Part shown: in pieces, positions 29,534 to 37,342 of the stretch
How the letters are laid out: every line of letters starts with the position of its first letter
How positions within the stretch are numbered: position 1 is the stretch's first letter
Source: Marilutibacter spongiae
GTDB taxonomy: Bacteria > Pseudomonadota > Gammaproteobacteria > Xanthomonadales > Xanthomonadaceae
Assembly (NCBI RefSeq): GCF_014145325.1
Contig: NZ_JACHTF010000008.1
Location: forward strand, 62,001-126,000
DNA: 64,000 bases
Reading direction: 5' to 3'
Notes under the pieces: model-generated
Told to the model about the DNA's origin: nothing
What the model saw: only the letters and a program-made list of their open reading frames with translations
Databases searched by the model: none
Position numbers and translations under genes: made by a program

Positions 29534-31612
29534 ATGACGGGTATGGAACACGCCATCTCCAGGTCCATGCTGCTGGCCATCGTGCTGGCACCGCTGCTGG
29601 GTTCGATCGTCGCCGGCCTGTTCGGCCGCAAGGTCGGCCGCGCCGGCGCGCACTCGGTGACCATCCTCGGCGTCGCCGCGAGCTGCGCGATGTCCGCCTA
29701 CGTCCTGTGGCAGCTGGCGGGGCAGGGCGCGGCGCCCTTCAACGAGAACATCTACACCTGGTTCCAGATCGGCGGCTACGAAGCCCATGTGGGCTTCATG
29801 GTCGACAAGCTGACCGCGATGATGATGGTCGTGGTGACCTTCGTGTCGCTGCTGGTGCACGTCTACACCATCGGCTACATGCACGAGGACCCGGGCTACC
29901 AGCGCTTCTTCAGCTACATCTCGCTGTTCACCTTCTCGATGCTCATGCTGGTGATGAGCAATAACTTCCTCCAGCTGTTCTTCGGCTGGGAGGCGGTGGG
30001 CCTGGTGTCCTACCTGCTGATCGGCTTCTGGTTCAAGAAGCCGACCGCGGTGTTCGCCAACATGAAGGCCTTCCTGGTCAACCGCGTCGGCGACTTCGGC
30101 TTCCTGCTCGGCATCGCCGGCATCCTGCTGATGTTCGGCTCGCTGGACTACGGCGTCGTGTTCGCCAATGCGCCCAGCCTGCTGGAGGGCTCGACGATCT
30201 CCATCCTCGCCGGCCATGAGTGGTCGGTCGCCACGGTCATCTGCATCTGCCTGTTCATCGGCGCGATGGGCAAGTCCGCGCAGGTCCCGCTGCACGTGTG
30301 GCTGCCCGACTCGATGGAAGGCCCGACCCCGATCTCGGCCCTGATCCACGCCGCGACCATGGTCACCGCCGGCATCTTCATGGTGGCGCGCATGTCGCCG
30401 CTGTTCGAGATGAGCCACACGGCGCTCGAGTTCGTGCTGTTCATCGGTGCGACGACGGCGTTCTTCACCGGCCTCATCGGCATCGTGCAGAACGACATCA
30501 AGCGCGTGGTCGCGTACTCCACGCTCTCGCAGCTGGGTTACATGACGGTCGCGCTGGGTGTGTCGGCCTACAGCGCCGCGGTGTTCCACCTGATGACCCA
30601 CGCCTTCTTCAAGGCGCTGCTGTTCCTGGCGGCCGGCTCGGTCATCATCGGCATGCGCCACGAGCAGGACATGCGCAAGATGGGCGGCCTGCGCAAGTAC
30701 ATGCCGATCACGTACTGGACCAGCCTGATCGGCACCCTGGCCCTGGTCGGGACACCGTTCTTCAGCGGCTTCTACTCCAAGGACACCATCATCGAGGCGG
30801 CCCACCACGCGGCGACCGGCGAGCACGCCACCTGGGTGTCGCAGTACGCGTACTGGGCGGTGCTGCTGGGCGCGTTCGTCACGGCCTTCTACAGCTTCCG
30901 CCTGCTCTACATGACCTTCCACGGCAAGGAGCGCTTCCGCGAGGTCGCGGCCCATGGCCACGACGCGCACGCGCACGACGACCACGGCCACCATGGACCG
31001 GTCGAGCCGCACGAATCGCCCTGGGTGGTGACGGTGCCGCTGGTGCTGCTGGCGATCCCCTCGATCCTGGTGGGTTTCTTCACCGTCGGTCCCATGCTGT
31101 TCGGCACCGACTGGAGCGGCCACCACGAGACGCTGCCGTTCTTCCTGGGCGCGATCGACCTGTCGGTGGCGCGCGACACGGTGATGGCCGTCGCGGAGGA
31201 GGCGTGGCACGGACCGGTCGCGTTCGCCCTGCACGGCTTCAAGGCGCCCGCGTTCTGGCTGGCCTTCTCCGGCTTCGCCCTGGCCACGCTGATGTACCTG
31301 TTCAAGCCGGAACTGCCTGCCAAGGCGCGCCATGCGCTGGCCTGGCCGGTGCGGGTGCTCGAGAACAAGTACGGCTTCGACAACCTCTGGATCGACGGCT
31401 TCGCCGCGGGCGGCGTGCTGGTGGGTCGCGCGTCGCGCGCCATCGACAGCAAGCTCATCGACGGCGTGGTCGTCAATGGCAGCGCCCGGGTCGTGGAGCT
31501 CGTCGCCCAGTTGGGCAGGCGCGGCCAGTCCGGTTACCTCTACCACTACGCATTCGTGATGATCGTCGGCCTGATCGTGCTGCTGGCCGCGCTCATCCGG
31601 ACCCTGACCTGA
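29534..31612 (+). CDS. nuoL: NADH-quinone oxidoreductase subunit L
   Basis: A 692-residue distal proton-pumping subunit of the Mrp-antiporter type, with about 14 core helices, the lateral helix and a final anchor helix (YHYAFVMIVGLIVLLAALI). FFGWEAVGLVSYLLIGFW and KSAQVPLHVWLPDSMEGPTPISALIHAATMV, given here as two conserved regions, contain the Glu and Lys residues of the proton path. Residues about 473-498 are a His/Asp-rich loop (AHGHDAHAHDDHGHHG) not present in the E. coli protein. Confidence 0.96.
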   Translation: MTGMEHAISRSMLLAIVLAPLLGSIVAGLFGRKVGRAGAHSVTILGVAASCAMSAYVLWQLAGQGAAPFNENIYTWFQIGGYEAHVGFMVDKLTAMMMVVVTFVSLLVHVYTIGYMHEDPGYQRFFSYISLFTFSMLMLVMSNNFLQLFFGWEAVGLVSYLLIGFWFKKPTAVFANMKAFLVNRVGDFGFLLGIAGILLMFGSLDYGVVFANAPSLLEGSTISILAGHEWSVATVICICLFIGAMGKSAQVPLHVWLPDSMEGPTPISALIHAATMVTAGIFMVARMSPLFEMSHTALEFVLFIGATTAFFTGLIGIVQNDIKRVVAYSTLSQLGYMTVALGVSAYSAAVFHLMTHAFFKALLFLAAGSVIIGMRHEQDMRKMGGLRKYMPITYWTSLIGTLALVGTPFFSGFYSKDTIIEAAHHAATGEHATWVSQYAYWAVLLGAFVTAFYSFRLLYMTFHGKERFREVAAHGHDAHAHDDHGHHGPVEPHESPWVVTVPLVLLAIPSILVGFFTVGPMLFGTDWSGHHETLPFFLGAIDLSVARDTVMAVAEEAWHGPVAFALHGFKAPAFWLAFSGFALATLMYLFKPELPAKARHALAWPVRVLENKYGFDNLWIDGFAAGGVLVGRASRAIDSKLIDGVVVNGSARVVELVAQLGRRGQSGYLYHYAFVMIVGLIVLLAALIRTLT

Positions 31613-31625
31613 CAAGGACCGCGAC

Positions 31626-33170
31626 GTGAACCCCGAGCCCTTGAATGGCATGATTTCCCAAAGCTCGTTCCCCCTGCTGAGCCTGCTCGTCTGGCTGCCG
31701 ATCCTGGGCGGCTTCGCCACCCTGGCGTTCGGCGATGCCCGCGCCAATGCCGCCCGCTGGTTCGCCACGGGCGTGGCCGTCGTCACCCTGGCGTTGAGCG
31801 TGTTGCTGCTCACCGGCTTCGACATGGCGAGCCCGGCGATGCAGTTCGCCGAGAGCCACGCCTGGATCCCGGCCTACGACATCCGTTACAGCCTCGGAGC
31901 CGACGGCATCTCGGTCGCGCTGATCGCGTTGACCACGCTGACCTCGGTGCTGGTGCTGATCGGCGCCTGGGGGTCGGTGGACAAGCGCGTCAACCAGTAC
32001 TACGCCGCGTTCCTGGTCCTCGAGGGCCTGATGATCGGCGTGTTCAGCGCGCTCGACGCGATGCTGTTCTACGTGTTCTTCGAAGGCATGCTGATCCCGA
32101 TGTTCATCATCATCGGCGTGTGGGGTGGGCCGCGCCGGGTGTACGCCTCGGTGAAGTTCTTCCTCTATACCTTCCTGGGTTCGGTGTTCATGCTCGTCGG
32201 CCTGATCTACCTGTACCTGAAGGGCGGCAGCTGGCAGCTCGCGGACATGTACCAGCTGCAGCTCGGCGCCAGCGAGCAGATGTGGCTGTTCTTCGCGTTC
32301 CTGGCGGCGTTCGCGGTGAAGGTGCCGATGTTCCCGGTGCACACCTGGTTGCCGGACGCGCACGTCGAGGCGCCGACCGCCGGTTCGGTGATCCTGGCCG
32401 CGATCATGCTGAAGATCGGTGGTTACGGCTTCCTGCGCTTCACCCTGCCGATCGTGCCCGACGCCGGACACGAGTGGGCGTGGCTGGTCATCGCGCTGAG
32501 CCTGGTGGCGGTGATCTACGTCGGCCTGGTCGCCTTGGTCCAGGACGACATGAAGAAGCTGATCGCGTACTCGTCCGTCGCGCACATGGGCTTCGTCACC
32601 CTGGGCACCTTCATCGTGTTCGGCCTGGTGCGCGACTTCGCCAACCTGGACGCCGCACGCCTGGCCCTGCAGGGCGCGATGGTGCAGATGATCAGCCATG
32701 GTTTCGTGTCCGGCGCGATGTTCAGTTGCGTCGGCGTGCTGTACGACCGCATGCACAGCCGCATGATCAAGGACTACGGCGGCGTCGCCAACGTGATGCC
32801 CTGGTTCGCCGCCTTCGTGGTCCTGTTCGCGATGGCCAACGCGGGCCTGCCGGGCACCTCGGGCTTCGTCGGCGAGTTCATGGTGATCCTGGCCGCCTTC
32901 CAGAAGCATCCGCTGATCGCCTTCGGCGCGGCCACCACCCTGGTCATCGGTGCCGCCTACACCCTGTGGCTGGTCAAGCGGACCATCTGGGGCGAGGTGG
33001 GCAACGCCCACGTGGCGGAGCTGAAGGACATCAATGCACGCGAAGGTTTCGTCCTGGGCGTGTTTGCCATCGGCGTGCTGGTGCTGGGCATCTGGCCCAA
33101 GCCGCTCACCGACCTGATGGAGCCCTCCATCGCGAATCTGGCGACCCACATCGCCACGTCGAAGCTTTGA
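31626..33170 (+). CDS. nuoM: NADH-quinone oxidoreductase subunit M
   Basis: A 514-residue antiporter-like proton-pumping subunit with about 14 helices. YVFFEGMLIPMFIIIGVWG includes the conserved Glu, and VKVPMFPVHTWLPDAHVEAP the Lys/His region. The start is taken as GTG at 31626; ATG at 31650 (MISQSSFP) would shorten the N-terminus by eight residues. Confidence 0.96.
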   Translation: MNPEPLNGMISQSSFPLLSLLVWLPILGGFATLAFGDARANAARWFATGVAVVTLALSVLLLTGFDMASPAMQFAESHAWIPAYDIRYSLGADGISVALIALTTLTSVLVLIGAWGSVDKRVNQYYAAFLVLEGLMIGVFSALDAMLFYVFFEGMLIPMFIIIGVWGGPRRVYASVKFFLYTFLGSVFMLVGLIYLYLKGGSWQLADMYQLQLGASEQMWLFFAFLAAFAVKVPMFPVHTWLPDAHVEAPTAGSVILAAIMLKIGGYGFLRFTLPIVPDAGHEWAWLVIALSLVAVIYVGLVALVQDDMKKLIAYSSVAHMGFVTLGTFIVFGLVRDFANLDAARLALQGAMVQMISHGFVSGAMFSCVGVLYDRMHSRMIKDYGGVANVMPWFAAFVVLFAMANAGLPGTSGFVGEFMVILAAFQKHPLIAFGAATTLVIGAAYTLWLVKRTIWGEVGNAHVAELKDINAREGFVLGVFAIGVLVLGIWPKPLTDLMEPSIANLATHIATSKL

Positions 33171-33181
33171 GGTTGTAGCGC

Positions 33182-34627
33182 ATGATCATGCCTGTACGCA
33201 CCGCCGCGGACCTGCTGCCCCTGCTGCCTGAACTGGTGGTGGTCTCGGGTGCCTTCGCGCTGCTGATGCTGGACCTCTTCGTCGGCGAGAGCCGCCGCGT
33301 GCTGACCCATGCGCTGGGCGTGGCGCTGCTGCTGGTCGTGGCCGTGATGGTCGCCACCGGCGTGGGCGGCGACGGCGAAGTGTTGAGCGGCATGTTCGTG
33401 CGCGACACCGCCGCCAACGTGCTCAAGACGGTGATCTGCGCGGTGTCGGCGCTGGCGATGGTCTACGCCTGGCCCTTCCTGCGCGCCCGCGGCCTGTACA
33501 AGGGCGAGATCACCGTGCTGATGCTGTTCGCGGTGCTCGGCATGATGCTGATGGTGTCGGCCAACTCCCTGGTGATGGTCTACGTGGGCCTGGAGATGCT
33601 GGCGCTGTGCTCGTACGCGCTCGTGGTCTGCGACCGCGACAGCCCGCTGGCCTCGGAGGCGGGCATCAAGTATTTCGTGCTCGGCGCGCTGGCGTCCGGC
33701 CTGCTGCTCTACGGCCTGTCGCTCGTCTACGGTGCGACCGGCACCCTGGACCTGCACGAGATCGCCACGGCGGCGGGGCAGGCCCCGACCTCGACGATGC
33801 TCGTCACCGGCGTGGCCTTCGTCGTCGCCGGCGTGGCGTTCAAGTTCGGCGCGGCGCCGTTCCACATGTGGTTGCCCGACGTCTACCAGGGTGCCCCGAC
33901 CCCGATCACGCTGTTCATCGGCTCCGCGCCCAAGCTCGCCGCCTTCGGCATGGCCTACCGCCTGCTCGAGGTCGCGGTTGGACCGCTCGACGGCCACTGG
34001 CGGCTGATGCTCGCCGGCCTGGCGGTGCTGTCGCTCGCCTTCGGCAACCTCGGCGCGCTGGTGCAGACCAACTTCAAGCGCCTGCTGGCGTATTCCACCA
34101 TCTCGCACGTGGGCTTCCTGTTCGTCGGCCTGGCCGGCGGCGGTGCCCAGGGTTTCTCTGCGGCGATGTTCTACGCGATCAGCTACGCATTGATGTCGGC
34201 CGCCGGCTTTGGCGCGATCATCATGCTCTCGAGCCGGGGCTTCGAGGCCGACCGCATCGACGACTTCAAGGGCCTCAACGCGCGCAACCCGTGGATGGCC
34301 GGACTGGTGCTGTGCGTCATGGCCTCCCTGGCCGGCGTCCCGCCGTTCCTCGGCTTCTGGGCCAAGCTCGCCGTGCTGCGCGCCGCGCTCGACGGCGACA
34401 TGATGTGGCTGGCCCTGGTCGGCGTGGTGTTCGCGGTGATCGGCGCGTTCTATTACCTGCGCGTGATCAAGGCGATGTACTTCGACGTCCCGGACGGCGC
34501 GATGCCCGCGCCCACCGCGGGCCGGCCGATGGGCATCGTGTTCGGCGTCAACGCCCTGTCGCTGCTGGTGCTGGGCCTGGCCTGGAACCCGATCATGGCG
34601 TGGTGCATCAAGGCGTTCGCGGCCTGA
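33182..34627 (+). CDS. nuoN: NADH-quinone oxidoreductase subunit N
   Basis: A 481-residue third antiporter-like pump and the last gene of the operon. MVYVGLEMLALCSYALV carries the conserved Glu, and FKFGAAPFHMWLPDVYQGAP the Lys/His segment. All 14 nuo genes A-N are present in canonical order. No terminator is seen between its stop and the tRNA-fMet promoter 45 bases on, so complex I transcripts could read into the next operon. Confidence 0.96.
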   Translation: MIMPVRTAADLLPLLPELVVVSGAFALLMLDLFVGESRRVLTHALGVALLLVVAVMVATGVGGDGEVLSGMFVRDTAANVLKTVICAVSALAMVYAWPFLRARGLYKGEITVLMLFAVLGMMLMVSANSLVMVYVGLEMLALCSYALVVCDRDSPLASEAGIKYFVLGALASGLLLYGLSLVYGATGTLDLHEIATAAGQAPTSTMLVTGVAFVVAGVAFKFGAAPFHMWLPDVYQGAPTPITLFIGSAPKLAAFGMAYRLLEVAVGPLDGHWRLMLAGLAVLSLAFGNLGALVQTNFKRLLAYSTISHVGFLFVGLAGGGAQGFSAAMFYAISYALMSAAGFGAIIMLSSRGFEADRIDDFKGLNARNPWMAGLVLCVMASLAGVPPFLGFWAKLAVLRAALDGDMMWLALVGVVFAVIGAFYYLRVIKAMYFDVPDGAMPAPTAGRPMGIVFGVNALSLLVLGLAWNPIMAWCIKAFAA

Positions 34628-34672
34628 ACGATGCACGAAAGTGTTCCGTCGCCTGTCGATGCAAATGAAGGG

Positions 34673-34700
34673 TTGCCAAGCAACGCTTCACTGCTATAAT
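34673..34700 (+). promoter_or_regulatory. Sigma-70 promoter of the tRNA-fMet-rimP-nusA operon
   Basis: TTGCCA (34673-34678) and a perfect TATAAT (34695-34700) are separated by 16 bases. The predicted start is about five bases before the mature tRNA. This is the best promoter match in the window. Confidence 0.8.
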
Positions 34701-34711
34701 AGGCGGCCTGA

Positions 34712-34788
34712 TGCGGGGTGGAGCAGTCTGGCAGCTCGTCGGGCTCATAACCCGAAGGTCGCAGGTTCAAATCCTGCCCCCGCTACCA
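34712..34788 (+). tRNA. metY: Initiator tRNA-fMet (CAU)
   Basis: A 77-base tRNA with encoded CCA and anticodon CAT at 34746-34748. Initiator features are clear. Position 1 (T) faces position 72 (T), so the top of the acceptor stem is unpaired. The anticodon stem has three consecutive G-C pairs (GGG/CCC) below loop CTCATAA. The body GGGGTGGAGCAG and GTTCAAATCC matches bacterial initiators. As in E. coli, it is the first gene ahead of rimP-nusA-infB. Confidence 0.96.
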
Positions 34789-34830
34789 GCTTCGATCCAG
34801 GGATTGCAGGTGTAAGGCAGTCCTAAAATG

Positions 34831-34857
34831 AAGCCTCGTTAGGAGGCTTTAATTTTT
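34831..34857 (+). terminator. Intrinsic terminator 42 bases after tRNA-fMet
   Basis: Stem AAGCCTC (34831-34837) and GAGGCTT (34843-34849), with loop GTTAG, is followed by TAATTTTT. The stem is 7 bp with a T-rich tail. It probably limits read-through from the tRNA into rimP-nusA, so the protein genes may be controlled by antitermination or partial termination. Confidence 0.75.
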
Positions 34858-34927
34858 GGATCAGGGCTTGGGCTTGAGTGATCGCGTTCTGCTCGCGTGG
34901 TCACGCCGAAATCCAGCAGTGCCGGAC

Positions 34928-34955
34928 AAGGGGCCCAATGGGCCCTTTGTTGTTT
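34928..34955 (+). terminator. Second intrinsic terminator in the rimP leader
   Basis: A 9-bp stem (AAGGGGCCC with GGGCCCTTT, one G-U) around an AAT loop is followed by GTTGTTT. It lies 70 bases downstream of the first terminator and 70 before rimP. Between 34628 and 35025 there is no protein gene: only the promoter, the tRNA and these two hairpins. Confidence 0.7.
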
Positions 34956-35025
34956 CCCCGGGTCGCCGCGTGCGGCCCGCCTGGAATCTGGAAGGCAAGG
35001 CGCAATCGCAGGAGACTACGACCGC

Positions 35026-35634
35026 GTGACGGACAAGGCATCCCAAATCTCGGCACTGCTGGCCCCGACGGTGACGTCGCTGGGCCTCGAGCTGCTTGGC
35101 GTGGAGTATCTCCCGTCGCCCGGCGGCGCGGTGCTGAGGCTCTATATCGACCTTCCCGCGACGGGCGAGGGCGGCGCGCCGCCGCGCGCGGTCGGCATCG
35201 AGGACTGCGAGGCGGTCAGCCGCGAGGTGTCCGCGCAGCTCGACGTCGAGGACCCGATCTCGGGCAACTACACCCTGGAGGTATCGTCGCCGGGGCTGGA
35301 CCGACCGCTGTTCAACGCAAGTCAGTTCCAGCGCTTCGCGGGCGAGTCCGCCAAGGTGGTGCTGAAGCTGCCGCAGGACGGCCGCCGTCGCCTGCAGGGG
35401 CGGATCGCCCAGGTGGCCGGCGACACGGTCACCTTCGAACTGGATGGCGGCGAGTTCGTCGTTTCCGTCGACAACATCGAGAAGGCGCGCCTGGTGCCCG
35501 ACTGGGCCGCCCTGGGCATGGCGCCCGCAAAGCCCGGCAAGAACCCGCCACGGCGCGAGACCCGCGCCGAGGGCAAGAACACCGACAAACCAACCAAGAA
35601 GCCGGCGACCGACGGGTCGAACACGGCGGAGTGA
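35026..35634 (+). CDS. rimP: Ribosome maturation factor RimP
   Basis: It assists maturation of the 30S subunit. The 202-residue protein has the N-terminal alpha/beta domain, with [36 protein letters not shown] and the signature [14 protein letters not shown]. An SH3-like C-terminal domain follows. A basic, Lys/Arg/Thr-rich tail of about 35 residues makes it longer than E. coli RimP (150). The start is GTG at 35026 with AGGAG ten bases upstream; the longer frame starting upstream includes the terminator region and is rejected. Confidence 0.93.
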   Translation: MTDKASQISALLAPTVTSLGLELLGVEYLPSPGGAVLRLYIDLPATGEGGAPPRAVGIEDCEAVSREVSAQLDVEDPISGNYTLEVSSPGLDRPLFNASQFQRFAGESAKVVLKLPQDGRRRLQGRIAQVAGDTVTFELDGGEFVVSVDNIEKARLVPDWAALGMAPAKPGKNPPRRETRAEGKNTDKPTKKPATDGSNTAE

Positions 35635-35638
35635 CGTA

Positions 35639-37126
35639 ATGAGCAAGGATCTGTTGCTGGTCGTTGATGCGGTCGCCAACGAGAAGGGCGTCCCGCGCGA
35701 AGTGATCTTCGAGGCGATCGAAGCCGCGCTGGCCTCGGCCGCCAAGAAGCGTTACCACGAGCAGGACGTGCTGGTGCGCGTCGCCATCGACCCGAAGGAC
35801 GGCAGCTACGAGACCTTCCGCCGCTGGGAAGTCGTGGCCGACGACGTGGTCATGGAATCCCCCGATCGCCAGACCCGCATGATGGATGCGGTCGAGGAGG
35901 CCGAGGGCGTGGAGATCGGCGACTTCATCGAAGAGCAGATCGAGAACCCGGACTTCGGCCGCATCGCCGCGCAGGCCGCCAAGCAGGTGATCGTGCAGCG
36001 CGTGCGCGAGGCCGAGCGTGCCCAGGTGGTCGACGCGTGGAAGGATCGCGTCGGCGAGCTGGTCACCGGCATCGTCAAGCGCGTCGAGCGCGGCAATATC
36101 TTCGTCGACCTGGGCGGCAACGCCGAGGCGATCATCCAGAAGGACAAGGGGATCCCGCGCGACATCCTGCGCACCGGCGACCGCGTCCGCGGCTACCTGT
36201 TCGACGTGCGTACCGAGCCGCGTGGCCCGCAGCTGTTCATCAGCCGCGCCGCGCCGGAATTCATGATGGAGCTGTTCAAGCTGGAAGTGCCGGAAGTCGG
36301 CCAGGGCCTGGTTTCGATCAAGGCCTGCGCGCGCGACCCGGGCGACCGCGCCAAGATCGCCGTCGAGGCGCACGACAACCGCACCGATCCGATCGGCGCG
36401 TGCATCGGCATGCGCGGCTCGCGCGTCCAGGCGGTGAGCAACGAGCTCAACGGCGAGCGCGTGGACATCGTGCTGTGGTCCGACAACCCGGCGCAGTTCG
36501 TCATCAACGCGATGGCGCCGGCCGAGGTGCAGTCGATCATCGTCGACGAGGAAAAGCACTCCATGGACCTGGCCGTCGCCGAGGACCGCCTGGCGCAGGC
36601 CATCGGCAAGGGCGGCCAGAACGTCCGCCTGGCCAGCCGCCTGACCGGCTGGCAGCTCAACGTGATGACCCAGGACCAGGTCACCGCGAAGTCCGAGGCC
36701 GAGCAGAACGCCGCGCGCGACCTGTTCCAGGAGAAGCTGGAGGTCGACGAGGAGATCGCCGGCATCCTGGTGGCCGAGGGCTTCACCACGGTCGAGGAGA
36801 TCGCCTACGTGCCGGTCGGCGAGCTGTTGGCGGTGGAGGGCTTCGACGAGGACATCGTCGAGGAACTGCGCGCCCGTGCCCGCGACGCGCTGCTCAACGA
36901 CGCGCTGGCCGCGGAGGAAGAGCTCGACGAGCACCAGCCGGCCGAAGACCTGCTCTCGCTGGAGGGCATGGACGAGGCCACCGCCTACGCGCTCGCCGCG
37001 AAGGGCGTGGTCACCCGCGAGGACCTCGCCGAGGCCGCCACCGACGAGATCACCGACGTGGAAGGCATCGACGAGGAGCGCGCGGCGGCACTGATCATGG
37101 AAGCGCGCAAGCACTGGTTCGAGTAA
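35639..37126 (+). CDS. nusA: Transcription termination/antitermination protein NusA
   Basis: A 495-residue RNA-polymerase-binding factor controlling pausing, termination and antitermination. Domains in order: N-terminal polymerase-binding domain (1-~125), S1 domain (~135-200, GELVTGIVKRVERGNIFVDLGG), KH1 and KH2 (GACIGMRGSRVQAV and QAIGKGGQNVRLA), and two acidic C-terminal repeats with helix-hairpin-helix character (about 360-495). It begins four bases after rimP. Confidence 0.97.
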   Translation: MSKDLLLVVDAVANEKGVPREVIFEAIEAALASAAKKRYHEQDVLVRVAIDPKDGSYETFRRWEVVADDVVMESPDRQTRMMDAVEEAEGVEIGDFIEEQIENPDFGRIAAQAAKQVIVQRVREAERAQVVDAWKDRVGELVTGIVKRVERGNIFVDLGGNAEAIIQKDKGIPRDILRTGDRVRGYLFDVRTEPRGPQLFISRAAPEFMMELFKLEVPEVGQGLVSIKACARDPGDRAKIAVEAHDNRTDPIGACIGMRGSRVQAVSNELNGERVDIVLWSDNPAQFVINAMAPAEVQSIIVDEEKHSMDLAVAEDRLAQAIGKGGQNVRLASRLTGWQLNVMTQDQVTAKSEAEQNAARDLFQEKLEVDEEIAGILVAEGFTTVEEIAYVPVGELLAVEGFDEDIVEELRARARDALLNDALAAEEELDEHQPAEDLLSLEGMDEATAYALAAKGVVTREDLAEAATDEITDVEGIDEERAAALIMEARKHWFE

Positions 37127-37342
37127 CAGGCAGCACACCCGCCCGGGGGCTTCGAAAGAGGCCTCCCGGGCACTCCGGTCCGGTTTCCGGGCCGGCTTTC
37201 GCAGGCCGGGGAGGGCTCCGGCCTGTGGACGGGCCATTCAGGGGCCGTCACGCCGCGTCGATTCAAGAGACGCGCGGGCGGGACTAGAATGGCGACACTC
37301 CGCGCGGGAACCCTATCCGCGCCACCAAGACACGGAAACCGA
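37127..37342 (+). promoter_or_regulatory. nusA-infB gap with hairpin and possible internal promoter
   Basis: There is no gene here. A GC-rich hairpin is formed by GCCCGGGGGC near 37141 and GCCTCCCGGGC near 37162. A possible internal promoter has TTCAAG (37262-37267) and TAGAAT (37285-37290) with a 17-base spacer, about 50 bases before infB. The -10 matches five of six consensus bases; the -35 is weak. Confidence 0.4.

Noticed and set aside
29495-31825. A long His/Gln/Glu-rich open frame antisense to nuoL
   Set aside because: Low-complexity composition typical of antisense to membrane-protein codons; nuoL is certain.
34897-35025. A 43-residue N-terminal extension of RimP
   Set aside because: The extension encodes the second leader terminator and has no conserved sequence; GTG 35026 with AGGAG upstream gives the normal N-terminus.
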